Of a stretch of DNA of 64,000 bases, positions 53,031 through 61,871 are shown in pieces (the first letter of the stretch is position 1; each line of letters opens with the position of its first letter). This stretch comes from Sphingopyxis bauzanensis (GTDB lineage: Bacteria; Pseudomonadota; Alphaproteobacteria; Sphingomonadales; Sphingomonadaceae). The position numbers were made by a program, and so were the translations under genes. The notes beneath the pieces are model-generated. The model did no database searches. It saw nothing but the letters and a program-made list of their open reading frames with translations, and was not told the DNA's origin. The DNA lies in contig NZ_NISK01000003.1 of assembly GCF_002205675.1 (NCBI RefSeq), forward strand, positions 620,001 to 684,000, read 5' to 3'.

Positions 53031-54536
53031 CTAGTCGCCGGGCCGCGCGGTCGCAATGCGGCGTGTCAGCCAGATGACGGCGGGCAGCGACAGCGCGACG
53101 ATCAGTAGCGACGGCAGGCCCGCCTGTCCCAGCCGTTCGTCGAGCGCATAATTGTTCGCGATCACCGCGAGCGTGTCGAAATCGAACGGGCGCAGGATCA
53201 GCGTCGCCGGCAGTTCTTTCAGAACATCAATGAAGATGATCAGCAGCGCAGTCAGCAGCGCGCCGCGCGCGACTGGCAGATCGACCGCGAACGCCGCGCC
53301 TGCCTCGCCGCGCCCCAGCGTGCGCGCGGCATGGCGCATCGACGGCGTGACACGTGCCAGCCCCGCATCGATCGGTTCGAGCGCGGCGGCCATCAGCCGC
53401 GCCGCATAGGCAAGGACGAGCAGCACGATCGCAACGGCTGTGCCTGATCCTGGCGCGAGGTTCCAGATCAGCCCGGCAGGCGCGAGCAAGCCGATCGCCA
53501 TCACAGCGCCGGGCGTTGCATAGCCGAGGCTGGCGATCCGGGCCGCGATCGGCAGGCGCCGCGTCCCGAGCGCCAGCATCGTTGCAAGCGCGACCGTGAC
53601 CAAGGCTCCGGCGAAGCCGAGCAACAGACTGTTGCGCGTCGCCGCGACGAGCCGCGCCCAATCGGGCGTCGTCTGCGCGAGGTTCCAGATCAGCCACCCG
53701 ACAGGGAGCAGCAATCCCGCCGTCAGCAGCGACAGGCAAAAGCCGAAGGCGAGCCAGCGCCGCACCCCGGCGAGCGGCTGCACATCGATTGTTCGCCAGC
53801 GCGCCTTGCCCGTTTCGTGCGTCGCGCCCCGGCGGCTGGCGCGCTCGATCCACAGCAGCAGCGCCGCCGCGGCCAGCAAAGGCAGCGCGAACCGTGCCGC
53901 GCTGACCGTCGAGCCATAGACCGACCAGGCGCGCACGATGCCGGTGGTCAACGTCTGGACGCTGAGGAACTGGACCGCGCCATAATCGGCGAGCGTTTCC
54001 ATCACCGCCAGCGCGACCCCCGCGGCGAGCGCGGGCCGAACCATCGGCAGCGCCACGCGCCACAGTGCGTGCCGGCCGCCGCAGCCGAGCATCCGCGCCG
54101 CCTCCAGCACATTCACTGACTGGTTCAAGAAAGCAGCGCGCATCGCGAGATAGACATAGGGATAAAAAGCCGCCGACAGGATGAAGGCGGCGCCGCCGAT
54201 GCTGCGCATTTCGAACGGCAGATCGTGTCCCGTCGTGTCGCGCAGCCAGATGCGCAGCGATCCCGCGACATCGAACAGATCGGCATAGCCATAGGCCAGC
54301 GCAAAGGCCGGGGTCGCAAGCGGCAGCGCCAACGCCCAGGCGAACACACCGCGGCCGGGAAAGCGATGCATCACCACCAGCCAGGCCGCGGTCGTCCCCG
54401 TCACTGCCGTGAAACAACCCACAAGCAGCGCCAGCCACGCCGAGGTCAGCGCGTAGCGCGCGATGTCGCGGCCCGCGATGTCGGCGGTGTCGGTCCCGAA
54501 TGCGGCGAGCAGCACACCGATCAGCGGCAAAGCCAC
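53031..54536 (-). CDS. fbpB: Fe(III) ABC transporter permease (fused two-domain type)
   Basis: 501 residues with about twelve membrane segments in two homologous halves, the FbpB/ThiP-like double permease. EAA-type loops for the ATPase are seen in each half: EAARMLGCGGRHALWRVALPMVRPALAAG and HAARTLGRGEAGAAFAVDLPVARGALLTAL. Located between the binding protein and ATPase genes, as expected for an fbpABC operon. It lies in the inner membrane. Confidence 0.9.
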   Translation of the reverse strand: MALPLIGVLLAAFGTDTADIAGRDIARYALTSAWLALLVGCFTAVTGTTAAWLVVMHRFPGRGVFAWALALPLATPAFALAYGYADLFDVAGSLRIWLRDTTGHDLPFEMRSIGGAAFILSAAFYPYVYLAMRAAFLNQSVNVLEAARMLGCGGRHALWRVALPMVRPALAAGVALAVMETLADYGAVQFLSVQTLTTGIVRAWSVYGSTVSAARFALPLLAAAALLLWIERASRRGATHETGKARWRTIDVQPLAGVRRWLAFGFCLSLLTAGLLLPVGWLIWNLAQTTPDWARLVAATRNSLLLGFAGALVTVALATMLALGTRRLPIAARIASLGYATPGAVMAIGLLAPAGLIWNLAPGSGTAVAIVLLVLAYAARLMAAALEPIDAGLARVTPSMRHAARTLGRGEAGAAFAVDLPVARGALLTALLIIFIDVLKELPATLILRPFDFDTLAVIANNYALDERLGQAGLPSLLIVALSLPAVIWLTRRIATARPGD

Positions 54537-54607
54537 CGCCAGCCCCGCCAGCGCGGCGAGGCTGGCAAGTGGTGACGGGACAGAGAGGCGAAGGGCGGCG
54601 GCCGTCG

Positions 54608-55642
54608 TCAGCGCCAGCCCGCCGCGCTCATCAACGACTGCGCCGCCGGCTGCCGCGCCGCAAAGGCGGCGACGCTCATTGGGTTGGCGGTGAAGTTGGC
54701 ATAGGCATCGACGGGCGGCGGGGCCGGGACGTCGGGCGAGGCAGGATATTCGTTATTGTTTGCCGAAATATGCTTTTGCGAATCCGTCGAGGCGAAAAAT
54801 TCGAGCAGCTTGACGGCATTGGCCTGGTTCGGCGCGTTCTTCGCCACGCCGCCACCCGAGATGTTCACATGCGCACCCTTGCCATCCAGGCTCGGGAAGC
54901 CGAGTTTGACCTTGTCGGTTACTGCCCGGTCCTGAGCATCGTCGCCGGTCGCCAATCGGATGTAATAATAGCTGTTGGTGATCGCGACTTCGCACACCCC
55001 TGCAGCAACGGCGCGGATCTGGTCGCGGTCGCCTCCTTCGGGCGGCCGCGCCATGTTAGCGACGATGCCCTTGACCCATTCGCCCGCCCGGTCGGGACCC
55101 CATGCCTCGATCAGCGCGCCGACGAGCGAGAGGTTATACACGCTGTCCGATGACCGGACGCAGATTTTCCCCTTGAAGCGCGGCCCGGCGAGCTTGGCAT
55201 AATCGTCGATTTCTTCGGGCTTCACCTTGGCCGCGTCATAGGCGACGACGCGGGCCCGGCGCATGAAGCCATACCAGTTGCCGCCTGGTTCGCGCAGGTT
55301 GGCAGGGATGCGTGCCGTCAGCGTTTCGGAAACCGTCGGCTGGAAGAGGCCCGCCTGCTGCGCGCGCCACAGTGCGCCCGCATCGGCGGTGATGAACAAA
55401 TCGGCGGGGCTGTTCGCGCCCTCGCTCTTCATCCGCGCGACCAGCTCGTCGGCCTTGCCCTCGATGCGGTTGATCCTGATGCCGGTTTCCTTGGTAAACC
55501 GCTCATAAAGAGCCTGGTCGCTGTCATAATGGCGCGCGGTGTATAGATTGACCTCCTGCGTGCCCGCGGTCTTCTCGCCGCCCGAACAGCCGCCCAGCGC
55601 CATAGCGCCGCTTGTTGCCGCCAAAATCCATAAATTCCGCAC
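54608..55642 (-). CDS. fbpA: Fe(III)-binding periplasmic protein (lipoprotein form)
   Basis: 344 residues. N-terminus MRNLWILAATSGAMALGGCSGGEKT has a lipobox (LGGC), so it is tethered to the membrane. The bilobal binding-protein pattern LYTARHYDSDQALYERFTKETGIRINRIEGKADELVARMKSEG is typical of FbpA/FutA. VAITNSYYYIRLATGDD holds the adjacent Tyr pair that binds Fe(III), and QANAVKLLEFFASTDSQKHISANNNEYP follows. First gene of the operon, with Fur-like sites upstream. Confidence 0.92.
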   Translation of the reverse strand: MRNLWILAATSGAMALGGCSGGEKTAGTQEVNLYTARHYDSDQALYERFTKETGIRINRIEGKADELVARMKSEGANSPADLFITADAGALWRAQQAGLFQPTVSETLTARIPANLREPGGNWYGFMRRARVVAYDAAKVKPEEIDDYAKLAGPRFKGKICVRSSDSVYNLSLVGALIEAWGPDRAGEWVKGIVANMARPPEGGDRDQIRAVAAGVCEVAITNSYYYIRLATGDDAQDRAVTDKVKLGFPSLDGKGAHVNISGGGVAKNAPNQANAVKLLEFFASTDSQKHISANNNEYPASPDVPAPPPVDAYANFTANPMSVAAFAARQPAAQSLMSAAGWR

Positions 55643-55682
55643 GATCGATCTTTCTCTGGAGGATGGGCCTTAGGCCTATCAT

Positions 55683-55703
55683 TATTGAGAACCGCTCGCA
55701 ATA
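55683..55703 (-). promoter_or_regulatory. Fur-like inverted repeat before fbpA
   Basis: TATTGAGA-N5-TCGCAATA is a near-palindrome similar in outline to Fur sites of Gram-negative bacteria, 41 bases upstream of the fbpA start. It probably couples the transporter to iron supply. Confidence 0.5.
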
Positions 55704-55756
55704 TATCTCGTGTGCGATGCGTTATCTTTCATTCGCGGCGCAATCGGCGCGTTGCA

Positions 55757-55775
55757 AATGATAGTGATTGTCATT
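55757..55775 (+). promoter_or_regulatory. Fur box before the TonB-dependent receptor gene
   Basis: AATGATAGTGATTGTCATT is close to the Fur consensus GATAATGATAATCATTATC and has the TGATAGT-N-ATTGTCA symmetry. It is 29 bases upstream of the chosen receptor start, so binding would block transcription in iron-rich cells. Confidence 0.75.
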
Positions 55776-55803
55776 AGTGGGCACGTCGATTCGAATCGAA
55801 AGG

Positions 55804-58074
55804 ATGACCGGCCCGATGCCGACCAGAATGAGTGTTAGCTGCTGCGCGTTGCTGATCGCGGGATTGTCGAGCCCGACGGCCATGGCCGAAACCGCCGCCG
55901 TAGTTGACGCGGGATCGGGGCAGATCATCGATAGTATCGTGGTGACGGGATCAAAGTCGGACACGCTTGACATCGGCGGCTCGGTACAGCGGCTCGACAC
56001 CGCCGACCTCCAGCGCTTTTCCTATGGCGACATCAACCGCGTGCTGCGTCAGATTCCGGGCGTCTATCTTCAGGAAGAGGAAGGTTTCGGCCTGCGCCCT
56101 AACATCGGCATCCGTGGATCGGGTACCGACCGCAACGGCCGGATCACGGTGATGGAAGACGGGGTGCTGATCGCCCCCGCACCCTATTCGGCCCCCGCTG
56201 CCTATTATTTCCCGCGCCCCGCGCGGATCGCCGCGGTTGAGGTGGCCAAGGGCCCGGCCGCAATCAAATATGGCCCGATGACAGTCGGCGGTGCGCTGAA
56301 CCTGTTTTCGACGCCGATCCCCGACGTTGCGGCGGGAACGCTGGCGGGCAAGGCCGAATTGCTGATCGGCAACCATGACGGCAGGCGGGCGCATGGCTGG
56401 GCTGGCGGCTGGGCGTCCCTGGGCGCCGGTATGGAAATCGGCGCGCTTGCCGAAGGACTGTATGAGCATTCGAGCGGCTTCAAGACGCTCGACATCGGTG
56501 GCGATACCGGGTTCGAGATTACCGACTGGACCTTGAAACTGGGTCTGCGGAGCGTCGACGGCCGGCACGCGCTCGAGTTCAAATACCAGAACTACGACGA
56601 GACCAGCAACGAAACCTATCTGGGTCTGACGCTCGCCGAGTTCGCCGTGTCGCCGAACCGCCGCTATAACGGCAGTCAGGTCGACGTGATGGACGTCGCG
56701 CACACGACCTATCAGTTTAGCCACCGGTTCGACATCACGCCGAACATCAATCTGACCACGGTCGCCTATCGCACCGACACGGCGCGCGCCTGGTACAAGC
56801 TCAACGACGTTCGCAACAGCGCGAACACCGGCTGGGTGACGATCGGCAGCGTGCTCGACAATCCCGTTGCCAATCCGTTGCAAATGGCCGATCTGATTGG
56901 CGCCAACGGCTTTACCGGACGGGCGGGTGCGCTGCGCGTGCGCAACAACAACCGCGTCTATCAGGCAACTGGCGTGCAGAGCGTGCTCACGGCCCGGTTC
57001 GGCACCGGCGGCGTCGCCCACACACTCGAACTTTCGGCGCGCTACCACGAGGATGACGAGGATCGTTTGCAGCAGGACGACCGTTACCAGATGGTCAACT
57101 CTCGCATGATGCTGACGACGGCGGGCGCGCCCGGCGGCCAGGACAATCGCATCGGCGACGCCAAGGCCTGGGCCTTTTTTATCCGCGACACGATCGACGC
57201 GGGCAACGTCACGATTGTTCCCGGCCTGCGCTACGAAGCGATCGACCTTCGGCAAACGCGTTGGGCCTTGACCGATCCTGCACGATCGGGCGCGACAACC
57301 GTTGCAAAGTCGAACGTCGATGTGTTCATTCCGGGGATCTCGGCGACGTGGCGCCCGGCCGAGAATGTGCGGATCGTCGCGGGCGCGCATCGCGGGTTCG
57401 CAAGCCCCGGCCCTGGATCAACGATCGATCCTGAAACGTCGTGGAATTACGAGGCGGGGGTCAAGCTCGGCAATGAGGCTTGGCGCACTGAAGTCATCGG
57501 CTTTTTTAACGATTATACGAATCTGGTCGGCACCTGCACCGCCTCGACCGGTGGCGATTGCAACATCGGCGACCAGTTCGCGGGCGGCGAAGTAGATGTC
57601 AAAGGCGTCGAAATCACTGCCGGGCGGACGTTCGGGCGCATTGCGAACGACGGCTTCGAGTTGCCGGTGTCGCTCGCCTACACTGTCACCGACGCCCAGT
57701 TCAAAACCAGCTTCGCTAGCGGTTACGAGCCGTGGGGGACGGTGACCGCGGGCGACCGGCTGCCCTATCTGCCGCGCCATCAGATGACGGTGAACGCTGG
57801 CCTGGCGCTCAAGGCTGCGCGGCTGAACGCGACGCTGAACTGGGTCGGCAAGGCGCGCGCCACCGCCGGTCGCGGCGCGATCGTGCCCGCGGACCGCATC
57901 GACGACCGCGTGCTGATCGATTTGTCCGCCGAAGTCGATCTGCTGCCCAAAGTCTCACTGTTCGGTTCGGTCCAGAATCTGTTCGACGTAACCTATAATG
58001 CCGCTTTCTCTCCCGCAGGCGCCCGCCCCGGAGCGCCGCGACTGGCGCTCGGCGGCATCCGCGCGCGCTTCTGA
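55804..58074 (+). CDS. TonB-dependent outer-membrane receptor (iron)
   Basis: 756 residues from MTGPMPTRMSVSCCALLIAGLSSPTAMA (signal peptide); a start twelve bases inside is possible. TonB box DSIVVTG, then the plug domain with VLRQIPGVYLQEEEGFGLRPNIGIRGSGTDRNGRITVMEDG and VEVAKGPAAIKYGPMTVGGALNL. A 22-strand barrel follows, ending FSPAGARPGAPRLALGGIRARF with a C-terminal Phe. It resembles FecA-type receptors, but the siderophore or chelate is unknown. Divergent from the fbp operon and sharing the Fur-controlled region; together they would carry Fe(III) across both membranes. Confidence 0.92.
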   Translation: MTGPMPTRMSVSCCALLIAGLSSPTAMAETAAVVDAGSGQIIDSIVVTGSKSDTLDIGGSVQRLDTADLQRFSYGDINRVLRQIPGVYLQEEEGFGLRPNIGIRGSGTDRNGRITVMEDGVLIAPAPYSAPAAYYFPRPARIAAVEVAKGPAAIKYGPMTVGGALNLFSTPIPDVAAGTLAGKAELLIGNHDGRRAHGWAGGWASLGAGMEIGALAEGLYEHSSGFKTLDIGGDTGFEITDWTLKLGLRSVDGRHALEFKYQNYDETSNETYLGLTLAEFAVSPNRRYNGSQVDVMDVAHTTYQFSHRFDITPNINLTTVAYRTDTARAWYKLNDVRNSANTGWVTIGSVLDNPVANPLQMADLIGANGFTGRAGALRVRNNNRVYQATGVQSVLTARFGTGGVAHTLELSARYHEDDEDRLQQDDRYQMVNSRMMLTTAGAPGGQDNRIGDAKAWAFFIRDTIDAGNVTIVPGLRYEAIDLRQTRWALTDPARSGATTVAKSNVDVFIPGISATWRPAENVRIVAGAHRGFASPGPGSTIDPETSWNYEAGVKLGNEAWRTEVIGFFNDYTNLVGTCTASTGGDCNIGDQFAGGEVDVKGVEITAGRTFGRIANDGFELPVSLAYTVTDAQFKTSFASGYEPWGTVTAGDRLPYLPRHQMTVNAGLALKAARLNATLNWVGKARATAGRGAIVPADRIDDRVLIDLSAEVDLLPKVSLFGSVQNLFDVTYNAAFSPAGARPGAPRLALGGIRARF

Positions 58075-58647
58075 CGCCGCACAAAGTCACCGCGCCGGTC
58101 GTTTCCGGAAACAAGGACAGGGTGAGGGCGATACTGCCTCCTTCCTGTCCTTGCATCGATGTTTGCAACGGTGTCGATAGTGACGATCCGCGGGCGGCAC
58201 GACCGCCGCACGAGGGCGAGGCTGAGCGATGGGAAAAAGGCAGGCGCGCCCGATGCCGATTGGCTATGCGTAACCGTGCGTTCGTTGGGTGCGGCGCACC
58301 GCGCTGGAATCACAACGCCCGGGCCTCGTTTTCGAGACCCGGGCGCGTGTGACGAACACTCGCCATCCCCTTTTGTTGCAAGCCTGGCGAAAGGCTTGCA
58401 CTCCCCGGAACCGGGCCTTGGGGCCGCTTGATCCAGAAGTCATCGGGCTAGGCGCAAGGGGGCAGTTTGTCACCCTGTGCAAGCCGTTCGGCGGCGCTTT
58501 TGGCCCCTGCTGTGGCCGATGGGCAACATATTCTGCGACTGGCTCGCAAAAGACGCGCATGCCAGTGGCCATTGCCAGCGGTGCGGGCTCTGCTTAAAGC
58601 GACCGCATGCGTGTCATCTTAATTGCGCTGCAAAGGCCCATCACCCC
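58075..58647. other. Long non-coding interval with clustered hairpins
   Basis: No convincing gene in 573 bases. CGCCCGGGCCTCG-TTTT-CGAGACCCGGGCG (58316-58345, one mismatch) and TGCAAGCC-N8-GGCTTGCA (58377-58400) are strong hairpins, followed by CCCGG-AA-CCGGG (58404-58415). GCAAGCC recurs further on. The first may terminate the receptor transcript although no T-run follows; the cluster could also be part of a structured RNA. The promoter for lolC should lie near the end. Confidence 0.45.
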
Positions 58648-59898
58648 ATGATTCTGCGTCCTTACGAACGCACCATCTTCAAACGCTATATGCTTCCGCA
58701 GCGCGGCGAAGGATTCATCTTTATTGCGGCGGCGTTCAGCTTTGTCGCCGTCACGCTGGGCGTCGCGGCGCTGGTGATCGTGATGAGCGTGATGAACGGG
58801 GTGCGCGCCGACCTGTTCGACAAGATCGTCGGGCTGAACGGCCATGCGGTGGTGCAGGGGTTCGGTGGGCGGCTCGACGACTGGCGCGAGGTGCTGAAAC
58901 AGGCGAAAGCGACGCCCGATGTGGTGTCGGCGACGCCGTTGATCGAACAGCCTTTGCTCGCCACCTTCAATGGCCGCGTCGAGGGCATATTGGTGCGCGG
59001 CATGACGGTGCCCGACATTCGCAACAACCAGACGCTGGGCGGCAAGGTGTTGCAGGGCAATCTGAACACGTTGACCGCCAATGCCGGTAATGTGGCGATC
59101 GGTAGCGAACTCGCGCGCAACATCGGCGCGACGGTCGGGTCGAATTTGACGATCATCAATCCGCAGGGGCGACCGACGCCGTTCGGGACGGTGCCGCGCG
59201 AGATCAGTTACCGGGTGACCGCGGTGTTCGAGATCGGGGTCTATGATTTCGACAAGATGTATGTCGTGATGCCGATGGAGGATGCGCAGCTGTTACTGCT
59301 CAGCGGCGATCAGGTCGGGATGATCGAGGTCAAGGTCACCGACCCCGACAAGGTTGGCGAGATACTCGCGCCGCTGAAGGAAAAGGTCGCGGCGCAGGCG
59401 GTGGTGTCCGACTGGCGGCAGATGAACAGCAGCCTGTTCGAGGCGCTGTCGATCGAGCGGGTGGCGATGTTCGTCATCCTGTCGCTGATCGTGCTGGTCG
59501 CCGCTTTCAACATCGTGTCTTCACTAATCATGCTTGTGCGCGCCAAGACGCGCGACATGGCGATCCTACGCACGATGGGAGCGCCCCGTGATGCCGTGCT
59601 GCGCATCTTCATGGCGATCGGGCTGTCGATCGGGATTGCGGGGACGCTGATGGGAATGGCGCTCGGCTTCGGCCTGCTCTATTTCCGGCAGGGTGTGCTG
59701 CGCGGGGTCGAGTTTCTGACCGGCCAGCCGCTCTGGGATCCGTCGATCCGCTTCCTGACCGAATTGCCGTCGAAGCCCGATCCGTTCGAAGTCGCGGGGA
59801 TTGCGTTGATGGCGGTGGTGTTCAGCTTCCTCGCGACGCTCTATCCCGCGTTCAAGGCGGCGAATACCGATCCGGTGCAGGTGCTGCGTTATGAGTGA
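58648..59898 (+). CDS. lolC: Lipoprotein-releasing ABC transporter permease LolC/LolE
   Basis: 416 residues from [25 protein letters not shown]. One membrane segment (about 23-50, [28 protein letters not shown] with the MNG hook-like motif), a long periplasmic domain, and three membrane segments at the C-terminus around [42 protein letters not shown]. It releases lipoproteins from the inner membrane to LolA. Only one permease gene is next to lolD, as in the LolF-type or homodimeric systems of many alphaproteobacteria. It overlaps lolD by eight bases. Confidence 0.94.
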   Translation: MILRPYERTIFKRYMLPQRGEGFIFIAAAFSFVAVTLGVAALVIVMSVMNGVRADLFDKIVGLNGHAVVQGFGGRLDDWREVLKQAKATPDVVSATPLIEQPLLATFNGRVEGILVRGMTVPDIRNNQTLGGKVLQGNLNTLTANAGNVAIGSELARNIGATVGSNLTIINPQGRPTPFGTVPREISYRVTAVFEIGVYDFDKMYVVMPMEDAQLLLLSGDQVGMIEVKVTDPDKVGEILAPLKEKVAAQAVVSDWRQMNSSLFEALSIERVAMFVILSLIVLVAAFNIVSSLIMLVRAKTRDMAILRTMGAPRDAVLRIFMAIGLSIGIAGTLMGMALGFGLLYFRQGVLRGVEFLTGQPLWDPSIRFLTELPSKPDPFEVAGIALMAVVFSFLATLYPAFKAANTDPVQVLRYE

Positions 59899-60568
59899 CA
59901 TGATCCTCGAGCTGACCGCGCTCAGGCGCAGTTTCACGCAGGGCGATGTGACGATCGACGTGCTGCGCGGGGTCGATGCGCATCTGAAACGCGGCGAGAT
60001 CGTTGCGCTGCTCGGGCCGTCGGGATCGGGCAAGTCGACGATGTTGCAGGCCGTCGGGCTGCTCGAAGGCGGGTTCGACGGAACGATCCGCATCGATGGC
60101 GCCGACGTGACGCAATATGATCAGAGCGAGCGAACCAAGACGCGGCGGGAGAAGATCGGCTTCGTCTATCAGTTCCACCACCTGCTGCCCGATTTCAACG
60201 CGATCGAGAATGTCGTGTTGCCGCAGCTGATCCGCGGGACCGCGCAGGCCGACGCCGAGGAACGCGCGGCGGAGCTGCTCGGGCGACTGGGGCTGGGTGA
60301 GCGATTGCAGCACAAGCCGAGCAAGCTGTCGGGCGGCGAACAGCAGCGCGTCGCGGTGGCGCGGGCGTTGGCGAACCGGCCGATGCTGGTGCTGGCGGAC
60401 GAGCCGACGGGCAATCTGGACGAGGCGACCGCCGACCGAGTGTTCGACCAGTTCGTGTCGCTGGTGCGCGATCATGGCTCGGCGGCGTTGGTGGCGACGC
60501 ACAACGAACGGCTGGCGGCGCGGATGGACCGCGTGCTGCGCTTGCATGACGGGCGGATTGAAGCGTAG
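59891..60568 (+). CDS. lolD: Lipoprotein-releasing ABC transporter ATPase LolD
   Basis: 225 residues. Walker [14 protein letters not shown], the LolD-type [32 protein letters not shown], signature [19 protein letters not shown], Walker [16 protein letters not shown] and [11 protein letters not shown] are present. The [12 protein letters not shown] stretch is diagnostic for LolD over other small ABC ATPases. Co-translated with lolC. Confidence 0.95.
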   Translation: MSDMILELTALRRSFTQGDVTIDVLRGVDAHLKRGEIVALLGPSGSGKSTMLQAVGLLEGGFDGTIRIDGADVTQYDQSERTKTRREKIGFVYQFHHLLPDFNAIENVVLPQLIRGTAQADAEERAAELLGRLGLGERLQHKPSKLSGGEQQRVAVARALANRPMLVLADEPTGNLDEATADRVFDQFVSLVRDHGSAALVATHNERLAARMDRVLRLHDGRIEA

Positions 60569-60592
60569 GCTGCATTCGCAGGGGGTGAGCGC

Positions 60593-61246
60593 ATGATCCG
60601 GTACAGGCTGTTTTTGCTGATTGCGCTGACATGGGTGGTGGCTCAACCGGGGCAAGCCCAGTCACCGCCACCGCCACCGCCGCCTATTCCGATGCCGTCG
60701 TCGCCGGCGCCACCACCGCCTCCCATCCTGCTGCCACCGTCGCCGCCGCCCGTATCGGCGCCCGTCGCGCCGCCGCTGGTTCAATCGGCTTGCACGGCGC
60801 CCGACTATCGCGCCTTCGACTTTTGGGTCGGGGAGTGGGATGTCTATGCGAATGGAAGCAGTGCGCAGGTGGCGACGAGCAGCATCGAGGCGATGTTCGC
60901 GGGCTGTGCGATCCGCGAGACGTGGCAACCGCTGAAGGGCGGCGGCGGCGGGTCGTTCAGCCATTTTGACGCCGAACGTCGCCGCTGGCGGCAGGCGTGG
61001 GTCGACAGCAGCGGCGCACGGGTCGATTTCGACGGCGGACCCGCGAACGGCAAGATGGTGCTGACCGGTCATTGGGCGAATGTCGTCGCCAATGGGCAGG
61101 ACGGGCTGATCCGCATGACATATAGCAAGCAGCCCGACGGGTCGGTGCGCCAGCATGGCGAGCAATCGACCGATCACGGCCTGACATGGGCAACCAGTTT
61201 CGATTTCATCTACAGACCGCGCCAAGCGGGGGAGAAAAGACCATGA
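60593..61246 (+). CDS. Exported DUF1579-like protein with a Pro-rich linker
   Basis: 217 residues. Signal peptide MIRYRLFLLIALTWVVAQPGQAQ, then a Pro-rich linker (SPPPPPPPIPMPSSPAPPPPP) and a domain beginning ACTAPDYRAFDFWVGEWDVYANGSSAQVATSSIEAMFAGCAIRETWQ, typical of DUF1579-like small barrels, with SFSHFDAERRRWRQAWVDSSGARVDFDGG. Function unknown; the fold suggests lipid or ligand binding. Its stop overlaps the glutathione peroxidase start by four bases. Confidence 0.75.
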   Translation: MIRYRLFLLIALTWVVAQPGQAQSPPPPPPPIPMPSSPAPPPPPILLPPSPPPVSAPVAPPLVQSACTAPDYRAFDFWVGEWDVYANGSSAQVATSSIEAMFAGCAIRETWQPLKGGGGGSFSHFDAERRRWRQAWVDSSGARVDFDGGPANGKMVLTGHWANVVANGQDGLIRMTYSKQPDGSVRQHGEQSTDHGLTWATSFDFIYRPRQAGEKRP

Positions 61247-61719
61247 GCCTTTATGATTTTTCGGCGCCGCTGCCCGGTGGGGCGATGCATTCGATGGCGG
61301 ATTATCGCGGCAAGGTGCTGCTGATCGTCAATACCGCGTCCAAATGCGGTTTTACCCCGCAATATGAAGGGCTGGAGGAGCTGTATCGGGACTACAAGGA
61401 TCGCGGGTTCGAGGTGCTGGCTTTCCCATGCAATCAGTTCGGCGCGCAGGAGCCGGGTGACGCAAGCGAGATCGCGAATTTCTGTTCGCTTACCTATGAT
61501 GTCAGCTTTCCGGTGATGGCGAAGATCGAGGTCAACGGCGATGACGCCGATCCGATATTCAAGCATCTGAAGCAGGAAAAGACCGGGCTGCTGGGCAGCG
61601 GGATAAAGTGGAATTTCACAAAGTTTCTGGTCGGGCGCGACGGCAAAGTGGTGTCGCGGCATGCGCCGACGACGAAGCCAGAGCAGCTCAGGAAAGAGAT
61701 TGAAGAATTGTTGGGGTAG
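61243..61719 (+). CDS. Glutathione peroxidase (Cys type)
   Basis: 158 residues from MSLYDFSAPLPGGAMHSMADYRGKVLLIVNTASKCGFTPQYEGLEEL. The catalytic Cys is in SKCGFTPQ (no selenocysteine), with Gln and Trp partners in AFPCNQFGAQEPGDASEI and KWNFTKFLVGRDG. It reduces hydrogen or lipid peroxides; enzymes of this type often use thioredoxin. Cytoplasmic, no signal. Coupled to the exported DUF1579-like gene. Confidence 0.93.
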   Translation: MSLYDFSAPLPGGAMHSMADYRGKVLLIVNTASKCGFTPQYEGLEELYRDYKDRGFEVLAFPCNQFGAQEPGDASEIANFCSLTYDVSFPVMAKIEVNGDDADPIFKHLKQEKTGLLGSGIKWNFTKFLVGRDGKVVSRHAPTTKPEQLRKEIEELLG

Positions 61720-61731
61720 ATCCCAATAGCT

Positions 61732-61816
61732 CGTCATTGCGAGCGCAGCGAAGCAATCTAGGGCGGTTTACGCAGGCCATGGTTTGCCGCGTCGCCTTCG
61801 GCTTCTCGCAATGACG
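61732..61816. repeat. Inverted intergenic repeat CGTCATTGCGAG
   Basis: CGTCATTGCGAG (61732-61743) and CTCGCAATGACG (61805-61816) are exact inverted copies flanking GCGCAGCGAAGCAATCTAG and further symmetric sequence. It is a dispersed repeat of a type common in bacterial intergenic DNA and lies between the peroxidase and dnaE genes. Confidence 0.7.
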
Positions 61817-61871
61817 ATTTTGTGAATCGAAGCCATGGTCGAATCATCTGGGCGGCGCTAGCGTCCCCGCC

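Noticed and set aside
55951..57390. 479-codon minus-strand ORF opposite the TonB-dependent receptor
   Set aside because: Antisense shadow of a receptor with all expected motifs.
58264..58572. 102-codon minus-strand ORF in the gap before lolC
   Set aside because: It runs through three hairpins, lacks a ribosome site and shows no recognisable domain.
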